Assembly: GCF_900107775.1 (NCBI RefSeq)
Contig: NZ_FNRF01000002.1
Coordinates: forward strand, 62,001 to 126,000
Length of the DNA: 64,000 bases
Reading direction: 5' to 3'
Origin: Xylanibacter ruminicola
Lineage (GTDB): Bacteria > Bacteroidota > Bacteroidia > Bacteroidales > Bacteroidaceae
Of the stretch, positions 53,607 to 62,085 are shown one piece after another; the stretch's first letter is position 1, and each line of letters starts with the position of its first letter. Below the pieces are notes generated by a model. That model made no database searches, was not told the origin of the DNA, and was given only the letters and a program-made list of their open reading frames with translations. The position numbers and the translations under genes were made by a program.

Positions 53607-56069
53607 ATGAAGATAAGAAACACTATATATGTGATAACAGCCGCTATCATGGCGGCATGTACGGCCGATGATATCGACTGGCAGCTTACCCCCGAGCAAC
53701 AGGACTTGATAGGGCAGGGGGTAAACTTTAGTGCCACCATGACCGATAAGTTTGTTACCCGTACCACCTATCATCATGATGGCTCGTTTAACGAGGGCGA
53801 CCAGATGCGCATTTTCCGTCAGTATGCTACCGACGAATCGGGTACCACGTTTAATGCCGCTACAGAGATTTTCCGTACCTATTATTACAAAATGAACTAT
53901 GCCGCCGGTACCATATCGCTTAATAACGATTGGTTGCCTGCTTACGAAGATTTGGGTAAACTTAAATCCGACGCCCCTGGCTCTACATCTACCCAAACCT
54001 CGGCCGACTCGTTGACTTGGGAGAATGGTCGCACGGTGCGTTTCCGTGCCTGGGGGCGTAGTAATCTGTCGGGTTGTATGGTATCTGGCGATACAGCTGC
54101 TGCCCGAAAGAGCTTTTATCCCGATTATACTGTGAGCGATTGGGTAACCGTATCAGGTCCTACCGAGAATATCCCCCTAACCATGCGCCATATTACCTGC
54201 CGTATAGCACTTGTATGCAAGGGTGGTAACGAGTTTGGTTCGGCACAGGTGTGCTTGGAAGATGCTGATTACGATAATACTACCGACGCTGATAAGGTAA
54301 GAGCAGTTTATAACAAGATGTGTATGCCTGCAGGTGTTGATGATGCCACATTCCAGCTTACGGCTATGACCAAGCAGTTGTATGGTGGTAGCGCCACCGA
54401 CTTGTATGATATCGAGAAATATACAACCACCGATGGTATAGTAAAGATTGGTACCCAGAAATCTGAGTATATTGCCAATAATGTACAACACCCGATGTTT
54501 AAGAATAATAATGGCAATCAGTACCTGATGTCAATCCCATTTGATATGAGTTCGGATAATGCCGGCGAGGCGTTGGTACTGCCTGCATGCACGCGCTTTA
54601 AGGTTAAACTGTACTATGTAAAGAATGGTACCGAAGCACAAACACATACCTTTAAGTTAGGCGAGATTACTGATAGCCTTGGTAACCAAGTGTTTAAAAA
54701 CGGACTTACGCTTAAGGCTGGCTATAGCTACTCGTTTAGTGTGGGCTATCAGTACAATAAGTTTACGGTTACAACCACCAACGACTTTTCGTGGACCGAT
54801 GCCGACTTAGACTCAGGTACAACTACCCCCGAAAACCAAACACAGAGCAAGTTGGATTTCAAATGGTGGACCGATTCGTTGGGTACGGCTGCCACCCGCG
54901 CTATCGCAGGTAAAAGCTATGCCCCCTCGTTTAAACTCATTAATCAGCAGCAGTTCATCTCGTTTATCCATCTGGTGAACGGCACGGCTACCACCTATAT
55001 TGACGGACTTGAGCGCGGTGATGTACTAATAAAAGAAAACGGCGATACCGTGAAAGTAGATGGCTTCCCGTCTTATTATTGGAAAAAGGGCGATGTACAG
55101 ATGACTCGTGCCGAGGCTGAGGAACTGGGCTATATATTCTATCCCCATTTCTATCCCTCTACCGCTACACAGAAAGCTTATGTAATTGAGGATTACGTAA
55201 AGGGCCCTGAGCAGTTTTACGATGCCGAATTTAATAAGCATTACTTAGTTGAACTTGGCGATGATCTCGATATGTACGATTGGGTGTTGCCCAGTATAGG
55301 TGCTGATATTAAATATCCATTCCGTGGACGTTTTAATGGCAATGGTAATACGCTGTATAATCTCAACATGGCTAGTGGCTATCTGTTTGATTATGTGGTT
55401 GATGGTGTCATCACCAATCTTAAGATAGAGAGCAATCACAATACTTGCTTGCTTAATACAGCCACTAGTAGTGGCACCTCAGGCTGGGGCTGTTATATTG
55501 CCGGCATCTCTATGCTGTGTCCCAGTAGCGGCAGTTCGATCGCCCAATCACTTACAGGTACCAGCTATGTGGTAGGTTGTATTCATGTAGGTACAGCTGG
55601 TGGCGCACTTGTGGGCTCTATTAATTCGGATTATGCGCTTACTATGCTGGGGTGCATGCAGGCTGCTACCGGTCTTTCAAAGAGTACCGGCGCCCTGTTA
55701 GGTGGCGTAACCGAGGACGGTAGTGTTAAGTGGGGTACATTTAAGTATAACTACTACGATATCAGTTTGTCAACTGCTGCTGTAGCCATTTCTAATAAAA
55801 GCGATGCTTACGATTACGACGACTATATTCGTGGTGCTAAGTCGCATGTACTTAAGGCTAAGCACGATTACATGATAAATGCCGATGCTGATAAAACAAA
55901 ACTTACAGCAGGTATGCTTTCCGAGATTTATGGTTTGGCGCCATGGTATGCAATGAACCAGGGAATTGCTGCCTACAATGCAACAAAAATAGGCCAATCA
56001 TATCCTTGCACGATGAAATACGAAATGACGGGCGATGGCTATACCAATCGCTATCCAACGTTAAACTAA
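53607..56069 (+). CDS. Fimbrillin-family lipoprotein 9 with repeat C-terminal domain (candidate tip adhesin)
   Basis: The 820-residue protein has a lipoprotein signal (AAIMAACTAD, Cys18), FVTRTT with Arg52 and a fimbrillin-like module to about residue 400 (PLTMRHITCRIALVC; YSYSFSVGYQYNKFTVTT). After a linker, a second large region has YPFRGRFNGNGNTLYNLN and GGALVGSINSDYALTMLGC, again of the GLUG/beta-helix kind, and then a Tyr/Asp-rich end. The ATG at 53607 is two codons after an alternative at 53601. It is a second candidate tip protein. Confidence 0.72.
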   Translation: MKIRNTIYVITAAIMAACTADDIDWQLTPEQQDLIGQGVNFSATMTDKFVTRTTYHHDGSFNEGDQMRIFRQYATDESGTTFNAATEIFRTYYYKMNYAAGTISLNNDWLPAYEDLGKLKSDAPGSTSTQTSADSLTWENGRTVRFRAWGRSNLSGCMVSGDTAAARKSFYPDYTVSDWVTVSGPTENIPLTMRHITCRIALVCKGGNEFGSAQVCLEDADYDNTTDADKVRAVYNKMCMPAGVDDATFQLTAMTKQLYGGSATDLYDIEKYTTTDGIVKIGTQKSEYIANNVQHPMFKNNNGNQYLMSIPFDMSSDNAGEALVLPACTRFKVKLYYVKNGTEAQTHTFKLGEITDSLGNQVFKNGLTLKAGYSYSFSVGYQYNKFTVTTTNDFSWTDADLDSGTTTPENQTQSKLDFKWWTDSLGTAATRAIAGKSYAPSFKLINQQQFISFIHLVNGTATTYIDGLERGDVLIKENGDTVKVDGFPSYYWKKGDVQMTRAEAEELGYIFYPHFYPSTATQKAYVIEDYVKGPEQFYDAEFNKHYLVELGDDLDMYDWVLPSIGADIKYPFRGRFNGNGNTLYNLNMASGYLFDYVVDGVITNLKIESNHNTCLLNTATSSGTSGWGCYIAGISMLCPSSGSSIAQSLTGTSYVVGCIHVGTAGGALVGSINSDYALTMLGCMQAATGLSKSTGALLGGVTEDGSVKWGTFKYNYYDISLSTAAVAISNKSDAYDYDDYIRGAKSHVLKAKHDYMINADADKTKLTAGMLSEIYGLAPWYAMNQGIAAYNATKIGQSYPCTMKYEMTGDGYTNRYPTLN

Positions 56070-56084
56070 AACATCCCGATAGTC

Positions 56085-57170
56085 ATGAAGATGAATAAGA
56101 TATACACTCCTTTTATAGCCCTGCTGTTAGTGGCTTGTCAGGCTGATGATGTGCAACTTGACACGCAGCAGAGCAGTAGCACTCTCTCTATTACCACATC
56201 GGTACAGCAGTTCGAGGGTGCCGCCAATACCCGCGCTGATAACGATGCAACTCTTGGCGACGCCAATTTTGTGGCTGGCGAAAAAATCAAGATAAAGATT
56301 GTTTGTCCGGTGTCAGATCGTATCGAGTTAGGCGAGGATACCTATAGCGGCAGTTTCGATGGCTTTTATCTGCTAAAGTGGCAGGCCGATACATTGGCTA
56401 CGCTTACCACCGACGATCGTTATGATATCAATGGCGATTATTCAGCCTCTAACTCTCCCGATATCTACAGTCGTTACCTGGCTCAGCCTACGCCATATGT
56501 TTTTACGGCACAGTCGTGGAGCGAAGAGCAGGTGTTTATCGCTGGTTCTACTACCGAAAAGCGTGTTGAGCAGTATAGTAACGTGTTCCATGCCAACCAG
56601 AGTCTGCTGCCCAATTACCGTGCCAGCGATTTGATTTGGGCGCAGACCGTCATGCAAACGGGCTCGTACAACGTGCACCTGAGTTTTAAGCATGTGATGG
56701 CTGTATTGCTTATAACCATCGATGGTACCATAACTGATGATGCCGTACTAACAATTACCAATATGCCTGACATCGACCAGGCCGAGGTGATTGTAGGCGA
56801 TTATTTTGCCAGCAAGAGTCAAGTTAATGCTTCAGGTTCGGGCTATGATTGCAGTTATAAAACTAAGAGTAGCATTACCAATGAGGCCGATAACGGTAAG
56901 GCATTAGGTATTGCCGTTGTGAACGATAATGCTCAAACCGTTAAGCGCGTGGCTTTTGCCGATATCAATCAATCGGCTACTTATACCGCTTATCGTGTAG
57001 CAGGCACCAACACGTTCCGCCTGATTGTGCCACCTTGTACCATCAACAATGCCACCATCTGGCTGCGTACCGGCGATAATCTCCAGAACCGTTACAGCAT
57101 GCCGCTTAACTCTGGTAGTTCGTTCACCCCAGAAGCTGGCACCCGCTATCACTTAACAATGACAATATAA
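56085..57170 (+). CDS. Fimbrillin-family lipoprotein 10
   Basis: The 361-residue protein has a lipoprotein signal (ALLLVACQAD, Cys18), AANTRAD with Arg50 and a single module (YNVHLSFKHVMAVLLITI; ending with the strand TRYHLTMTI). It lacks the terminal DWE motif of other members. It lies between two of the repeat-domain genes, 15 bases after one and directly before the other. Confidence 0.75.
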   Translation: MKMNKIYTPFIALLLVACQADDVQLDTQQSSSTLSITTSVQQFEGAANTRADNDATLGDANFVAGEKIKIKIVCPVSDRIELGEDTYSGSFDGFYLLKWQADTLATLTTDDRYDINGDYSASNSPDIYSRYLAQPTPYVFTAQSWSEEQVFIAGSTTEKRVEQYSNVFHANQSLLPNYRASDLIWAQTVMQTGSYNVHLSFKHVMAVLLITIDGTITDDAVLTITNMPDIDQAEVIVGDYFASKSQVNASGSGYDCSYKTKSSITNEADNGKALGIAVVNDNAQTVKRVAFADINQSATYTAYRVAGTNTFRLIVPPCTINNATIWLRTGDNLQNRYSMPLNSGSSFTPEAGTRYHLTMTI

Positions 57171-57186
57171 TATGTTGCGTATAGAT

Positions 57187-59106
57187 ATGAAACTACATAA
57201 GTTGTTATCTCTTACCGTTGCGTTATCGCTCCTTGTGGCATGCGATACCAACGATGAGGCTTTGGTGCCCGATGAGGCGCTCCAAATCAATGGCATCACG
57301 GCTACCTTGAGTAGCACTCAGGCTGCTACTCGCGCAGAAACTTCACTCGGCGTGGGGCGTACAGCGTTTGCCGATGGCGATGTAATCGTGTTTACCACCA
57401 TTAAGCGTACCAAATATCCTCTCGAAAACTTTACCTATGGTAATATTCAGTATAGTTACAATGGTAGTGGATGGGCACGTAGCAGTAATGGTACCACAAA
57501 CGATCCAGAGAAAATATACTGGAGCGATGTTACTTCGGCACATACCTTTACAGGTTACTGTCTGCCGAGTAGCAGTTACTATTGGCAAACAGTAACTACT
57601 GATAATATTGTTACCTATAAAGGCGAGTTAGGATATGGTGTGGACGATAAGGGTACTATCGATTTCTCTACAGATAACGAATCGATTATTGCCGAAGACC
57701 TGCTGGTTAGCCATAGTAAGAATGTAAAGCCCGAAACCGGTGGAGCCTCGGCTCAGGTTGACTTCAAACATGCATTAAGCAATGTGTGTGTGGTTGTTAA
57801 TGTAACAGGATTTGCTACTAATTCGCTCGATAAAAAAGTAGATGTTACGGATATGGTTATCAAGAATCAGCCTTGCGTGTTTACATGGGGAGCCGACACC
57901 ACAACACTCTCTACATTCAATGTTACTGATACTAGCAATAATAAAATAAAGAATATCAAACTGTGGCGTAAATCGGTATCGGGCGAAAATGAAGACAAAA
58001 CCTTTGTTTTCTACGGTCTTACCACACCTCAAAATGCCGACTATCGTAAGATTAATGGTAATAGCGATAAGCTGTCGTTCAAGTTTACGGTAACATACCC
58101 TAATGCCATAGATCCCACCCAAACAGATACTCATACCTATCAAGGTACAGTAAGTGATGAAGTACTCTTTAACTCAGGTAAGTGTACCACCATTAATGTA
58201 TCGCTTAACCATAAGAACGAGAAGATGCTTGTTGACGTCAACTACACCGACTGGAACTATGTATCAACGCCAGACTTAGGCGAGTTGCGTAAAAAATCTA
58301 CGTATATGACCTTGACAAAGGATGATGTAAAAATTCATAGTACAGACGGTGTGACAATAGATAATGCCACTTGGTTGTATACAAATGGCAACGAGGTATA
58401 CGATGTTTATGGAAACGATGGTAATACTGCTGCCACAGCTTATCGCATTACCTCGGCTGCACAGATGTTGGCGTTTGCTCAAGAGGTAAACAATGCCTAT
58501 ACATTTAAGGATAAGTATGTGCGCTTAGATGCAGATATCACTATGCAAAAGAGTGCAACGGCTACCGGTTATTCTTGGATAGGCATCGGCGATGCTAACG
58601 ATGATAACAAGGTGTTCCAAGGCACATTCCTTGGTGGCGATCGCTATATCAACCGCTTGAGTGGCAGTCCGCTGTTTGTAAATCTGGGCGATAGCGCTTG
58701 TGTTGAGCAGTTGTATATTACCGCCATCGGCGAGGTTTCTACGGGCGCCCTGGCAGGTACCAATGCCGGTATCATCGGTGGTTGCAAGGTTATCGATGAT
58801 GTAACGCTCTCAGGCACCACCGCCGGCGCCCTAGTGGGTACCAATAGCAGTACGGGTACTATCCATGCCTGCTACTATACCGGCGAAGGTAATCTGATAG
58901 GTACCGATAGCGGCACTACTAAAGGCTGCTACCAAGCCAACCAGCTAACATCGCTTACCAACTCAGCCCTTAGTACATTGGTTACCACGCTTAATACCAA
59001 TCTTACCACGTGGTATAGCGATACATCCAATTCTGGTAAGTTTAAATCAAAGTTCCAATTCACTTACACCATCGGTAATTACCCCACGGTGCAAGTAGCA
59101 CCTTAA
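57187..59106 (+). CDS. Fimbrillin-family lipoprotein 11 with GLUG-like C-terminal domain
   Basis: The 639-residue protein has a lipoprotein signal (LSLLVACDTN, Cys19), AATRAE with Arg49 and a fimbrillin module to about residue 352 (VDFKHALSNVCVVVN; VDVNYTDWNYVS). The C-terminal 260 residues contain AYRITSAAQMLAFAQEVN and FQGTFLGGDRYINRL, then GALAGTNAGIIGG and GALVGTNSSTGTIHACYYTG, a clear GLUG-type repeat series. An alternative ATG at 57172 would add five residues before the signal. It is the last gene of the operon and is followed by a terminator. Confidence 0.76.
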   Translation: MKLHKLLSLTVALSLLVACDTNDEALVPDEALQINGITATLSSTQAATRAETSLGVGRTAFADGDVIVFTTIKRTKYPLENFTYGNIQYSYNGSGWARSSNGTTNDPEKIYWSDVTSAHTFTGYCLPSSSYYWQTVTTDNIVTYKGELGYGVDDKGTIDFSTDNESIIAEDLLVSHSKNVKPETGGASAQVDFKHALSNVCVVVNVTGFATNSLDKKVDVTDMVIKNQPCVFTWGADTTTLSTFNVTDTSNNKIKNIKLWRKSVSGENEDKTFVFYGLTTPQNADYRKINGNSDKLSFKFTVTYPNAIDPTQTDTHTYQGTVSDEVLFNSGKCTTINVSLNHKNEKMLVDVNYTDWNYVSTPDLGELRKKSTYMTLTKDDVKIHSTDGVTIDNATWLYTNGNEVYDVYGNDGNTAATAYRITSAAQMLAFAQEVNNAYTFKDKYVRLDADITMQKSATATGYSWIGIGDANDDNKVFQGTFLGGDRYINRLSGSPLFVNLGDSACVEQLYITAIGEVSTGALAGTNAGIIGGCKVIDDVTLSGTTAGALVGTNSSTGTIHACYYTGEGNLIGTDSGTTKGCYQANQLTSLTNSALSTLVTTLNTNLTTWYSDTSNSGKFKSKFQFTYTIGNYPTVQVAP

Positions 59107-59109
59107 AAA

Positions 59110-59150
59110 ATACAATCAGCCGAGGGGTAGGGTACCTCGGCTGATTTCTT
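59110..59150. terminator. Bidirectional terminator between fimbrial operon and smalltalk/HU operon
   Basis: AATCAGCCGA (59114-59123) pairs with TCGGCTGATT (59137-59146), with an inner GGTA/TACC extension. Beyond it the minus strand has a six-T run and the plus strand TTTCTTTG. It serves two convergent units. Confidence 0.88.
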
Positions 59151-59156
59151 TGTTCT

Positions 59157-59258
59157 TCAGACACCCATGCAGCTGGTGGTGCCTAGGGCTGTTACAATCG
59201 CTGTGGCGATACTGGCAATCATCTGTACAATGAACTTTAATGTCTCTTTCTTAGTCAT
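59157..59258 (-). CDS. Smalltalk-type mini-protein (33 aa)
   Basis: A 33-residue frame reads MTKKETLKFIVQM, a hydrophobic Ala/Ile-rich helix, then LGTTSCMGV. It agrees with the short Bacteroidetes family I know as 'smalltalk protein', usually encoded just after an HU-like DNA-binding gene. It has an unusually strong Shine-Dalgarno (AAGGAGGTGAG on the minus strand, 59270-59260) and follows the HU gene by 15 bases. The Thr-Thr-Ser-Cys near the end could be a late lipobox, or the chain may simply lie in the membrane. Function is unknown; the amidase gene often found next is absent here. Confidence 0.85.
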   Translation of the reverse strand: MTKKETLKFIVQMIASIATAIVTALGTTSCMGV

Positions 59259-59273
59259 AGCTCACCTCCTTCT

Positions 59274-59840
59274 TTAATCGCCGTACGACTCATCTTCATC
59301 ACCACCGCCTCCGGTGTTGCCGCCCTGGTTGCCTCCGGTGTTTCCACCGTTACCGCCATTGCTTGGCTGATTGCCTCCACCATTCTCGTTGTCCTCCACG
59401 TCGCCGCTGTCGCTACTGGTTACACGCTTCACCTCCTTGCCGTTGCGGTCGATACAGGTAATCTGGATAGCGGTGTTAGCCAGCTCGTCCTTCAGCTTAA
59501 CCGTTGGTGTAAAGATGATACGACGGGTGGTAATCAGTCCGGCCTTAACCTCGTTAACGTTCTCAACCGCCTTACCGCGCAGTCCGAAACGCATGGTTCC
59601 CAGTCCGGGGATGGCAACCGAGTGTCCTTCGGTGGCCCAGGCCTTGATTACCTCGCCAGCAGCATTCCAGCAGGCCTGCATTACGCCTTCCATCACACCG
59701 CTGCGACTGGCAGCCTCCTTGATTACCTTGTCCTGATCCAGACTCGAGTACAGGTCGGGGCTCAGTACATAACGATACTTACCTTCTTTCTCTTTGTCAA
59801 ACTTAAGCAGTCGCTCAACTGCCTTTACTTTAAGTGCCAT
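59274..59840 (-). CDS. HU-like DNA-binding protein (HU-HIG type) with Gly/Asn-rich tail
   Basis: The 188-residue protein has an HU/IHF-like domain of the Bacteroidetes HIG kind in residues 1-125 (KYRYVLSPDLYSSLDQDKVIKEAASRSGVMEG; HSVAIPGLGTMRFGLRGKAV; TTRRIIFTPTVKLKDEL). Residues 140-188 are low-complexity Gly/Asn/Gln ending in acidic residues. Such proteins are thought to bind DNA; their specific role is unknown. The gene has a long structured leader (59861-60054) and a consensus promoter. It is co-directional with umuDC upstream and smalltalk downstream. Confidence 0.85.
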   Translation of the reverse strand: MALKVKAVERLLKFDKEKEGKYRYVLSPDLYSSLDQDKVIKEAASRSGVMEGVMQACWNAAGEVIKAWATEGHSVAIPGLGTMRFGLRGKAVENVNEVKAGLITTRRIIFTPTVKLKDELANTAIQITCIDRNGKEVKRVTSSDSGDVEDNENGGGNQPSNGGNGGNTGGNQGGNTGGGGDEDESYGD

Positions 59841-59860
59841 AATTTTGTTTTAAATTAAAG

Positions 59861-60054
59861 GGTTTGTTAAAATCTTTCCTTTTCTTTAAAACCTCTTCCT
59901 TAGTCGTGTTTGAGCGGGTGTAGCCATCTAAAATTTTCTGGTAGGCCTACTAAAAATTTTTCTATGGCTTGAACGCTCTTTTTTGTTGCCTTTCAACAAC
60001 ATTGCAAAGGTACAAAAAATATTTGAATTGTGCAAATATTTTGGTAATTATTTT
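59861..60054 (-). promoter_or_regulatory. Promoter and structured leader of the HU-like gene
   Basis: On the minus strand TTTG (60036-60033), a 20-base spacer and TACCTTTG (60012-60005) give a consensus promoter and a leader of about 160 bases. The leader begins with a TTGTTG/CAACAA hairpin and then a nested structure from 59978 to 59912: GAGCG pairs with CGCTC, AGCCAT with ATGGCT, AAAATTTT with AAAATTTT, around the palindrome GTAGGCCTAC. The 67-base core is identical in the orphan copy at 15148-15214. I do not recognise it as a known riboswitch or leader class. Confidence 0.8.
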
Positions 60055-60104
60055 AGTCCGCAAAGCTACTTTTTCTATCTGATGAAGGTTTTGCGCTTTT
60101 GCAC

Positions 60105-60234
60105 TTTTGCAAACTTGACATTAAGGTATTGGATATTTTAGTAAAATATCTCTATTATTATATAATATATATATTATATAATAATAGGCTTAGTATTATA
60201 GATTTCTAAAAACCTTTAAGTCAAGTTTGCAAAA
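60105..60234. repeat. Inverted repeats flanking a 36-bp AT palindrome downstream of umuC
   Basis: TTTTGCAAACTTGAC (60105-60119) is inverted at 60220-60234, each extended outward by degenerate TTTTGC units of period about eight. Inside, 60152-60187 is a perfect 36-bp palindrome (only the outer C and G are not A/T), next to GATATTTTA-G-TAAAATATC (60132-60150). It parallels the element at 15311-15490 without sharing its sequence. It would form strong hairpins in RNA and may limit read-through from umuC. Confidence 0.85.
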
Positions 60235-60251
60235 CCGCAAAACTGCAAAAG

Positions 60252-61544
60252 TTATTCCGCTTCAGGGATATCACTCCACTTGGTGGTGTAGCTTGGACTG
60301 CGGAAGTCGTGCTTGATGCTGTCACGAAAAACACCAGCTCGGCCTTTACCGTCCTTAGCCGTATATTGTTGTGCCCCCAGCACCACTGTCTCACTACCAT
60401 TGATACGGTTGATACGGTCGATGGCTTCATCCAGTTTTCGTTTTTTCTCATATTTCTCCGAATCGTAGTCGATGAAATTGGTCTGCACAGCCGTATCAGG
60501 ACAAATGCCCATCACGATTACACCAGCTCGCTTGTACTGATAACCCTGACGGAATATCTTCTGGGTGCATCGCAGCGCACATTGCACGATATCCTGGGTG
60601 CTATTGCTAGGTGTCAACAGTCGTTCCTCGGCATAGTTCCAATATTGGGGTAGATCTTCTCTGAAGTGATTTGTATCGATAAACACACTCACAATCGCTG
60701 CTGCCGATTGCTGTTTGCGTAGTTTCTCGGCACAATGGGCGGCAAAGTTGCTGATACTGGTTCGCAGCGTCTCAAAGTCGTTCACCATCCCAGGGAAACT
60801 CCTGCTGGTACAGATGCTTTTCTTCTTGCTCATATCCTCCAGCAAAATACAATCCTCGCCATTCAGTTCACGCCAGGTGCGCTCTACCACCACATTAAAG
60901 GTGGATCGAACCCAACTTCGGCTTTGCGTCGCAAAATCATAAGCGGTCTTGATGCCTATAGCTTCAAGTCGCTTGGCATACTGTCGGCCGATGCCCCAAA
61001 CCTCGCTAATGGGATATAGCTCTAAGGCCTTGTCGCGACGTGACACATGGTTGATATAGCAACAATGGTGGAATCCGGGGTACTTCTTGGCATAATGACT
61101 GGCCATTTTGGCCAAGGTCTTAGTTGAGGCGATGCCTATACTTACTGGCATGCCCGTACATTGTTTGATGCGCTGATGCATCTCTTCGCCCCATGCCTTC
61201 AGGTCGAGATGCTCCAACCCCTTGAGCATACAGAAGCCTTCATCAATACTGTAACGATAGAATTCAGGCACCTCCTTTCGGATAAGCGACATCACTCTGT
61301 CGGTCATATCGATATACAGTTCGTAGTTCGATGAAAATACGGCTATCTCCTGTCCGGGGAAGAGTTCCTTCAGCTGATAATAGGGAGTGCCTGCTTTGAT
61401 GCCCATGGCTTTTGCCTCGTTTGAGCGTGCAACCACACAGCCATCGTTGTTCGACAATACAACGACGGGCTTTCCGTTGAGATCGGGCCTGAATACACGC
61501 TCGCAACTCACGAAGCAGTTATCGCAATCTATAATGGCAAACAA
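60252..61544 (-). CDS. umuC: Y-family DNA polymerase, UmuC type
   Basis: UmuC is the catalytic subunit of translesion DNA polymerase V. The 430 residues have the Y-family active site: Asp6 in FAIIDCDNCFVSCE, and Asp101-Glu102 in YSIDEGF. They also have VLSNNDGCVVARS and the UmuC-type little-finger and C-terminal region (FRSPSYTTKW then SDIPEAE). It overlaps umuD by 16 bases, as expected for one SOS-type unit. Its last 18 codons reappear as a remnant at 15526-15594. Confidence 0.95.
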   Translation of the reverse strand: MFAIIDCDNCFVSCERVFRPDLNGKPVVVLSNNDGCVVARSNEAKAMGIKAGTPYYQLKELFPGQEIAVFSSNYELYIDMTDRVMSLIRKEVPEFYRYSIDEGFCMLKGLEHLDLKAWGEEMHQRIKQCTGMPVSIGIASTKTLAKMASHYAKKYPGFHHCCYINHVSRRDKALELYPISEVWGIGRQYAKRLEAIGIKTAYDFATQSRSWVRSTFNVVVERTWRELNGEDCILLEDMSKKKSICTSRSFPGMVNDFETLRTSISNFAAHCAEKLRKQQSAAAIVSVFIDTNHFREDLPQYWNYAEERLLTPSNSTQDIVQCALRCTQKIFRQGYQYKRAGVIVMGICPDTAVQTNFIDYDSEKYEKKRKLDEAIDRINRINGSETVVLGAQQYTAKDGKGRAGVFRDSIKHDFRSPSYTTKWSDIPEAE

Positions 61545-61981
61545 TAGCTATTCCTCCAGTCTCTAATGGTAAAAATTACTTTGCCCCAGACGCTAAACTC
61601 GTCGGACGAATCGATGATAAACGGCTTGAAATCCTTATTGGCAGGCACTAGTCGGATAAAGCCCTGATCCTTAGTCGACGTATCGAGATACTTCACCGTA
61701 AAACCTCCGTTTACATACGCAGCCACGATATTGCCGTGTTCCATCTCCTCGGCTTTGTCCACCAGGCACAAGTCGCCATCAAAGATGCCGGCCTCCTTCA
61801 TCGAGTCACCTTTCACACGCACATAGAACGTACTTTCGGGGTGCTTGATAAAGTCGCGATTAAAGTCCAACCTGTCAGCAGGATAATCGCTGGTAATGGG
61901 GAATCCCGCTGCAATCGCATCATACATCGGCAGCTCCAGCTCGGTAGAAACATCCGCCTTTTTTATCTCTGGTTCATTCAT
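61529..61981 (-). CDS. umuD: UmuD-like S24 peptidase, Pol V subunit
   Basis: The 150-residue protein is a LexA/UmuD-type self-cleaving protein. The catalytic pair is Ser60 (VKGDSMKEAGI) and Lys97 (GFTVKYL), and the likely cleavage site is Ala25-Gly26 (AIAAGFP). Cleavage after DNA damage activates Pol V. A -7 box TAATTTTG is at 62008-62001 on the minus strand, 20 bases before the ATG. I could not recognise a LexA box with confidence. Confidence 0.94.
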   Translation of the reverse strand: MNEPEIKKADVSTELELPMYDAIAAGFPITSDYPADRLDFNRDFIKHPESTFYVRVKGDSMKEAGIFDGDLCLVDKAEEMEHGNIVAAYVNGGFTVKYLDTSTKDQGFIRLVPANKDFKPFIIDSSDEFSVWGKVIFTIRDWRNSYCLPL

Positions 61982-62000
61982 ATTATTCTATATTTTGCTG

Positions 62001-62008
62001 CAAAATTA
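62001..62008 (-). promoter_or_regulatory. umuDC promoter -7 element
   Basis: TAATTTTG on the minus strand, 20 bases before the umuD start. The upstream stretch is T/A rich with no clear TTTG at the usual distance. Confidence 0.6.
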
Positions 62009-62085
62009 CACTTTTTTTCGTATATCATGCAACTTTTCTATCTTTTCATACGTCTAAAAGTTGAAGACTTTTAAAAAATAGGAAT

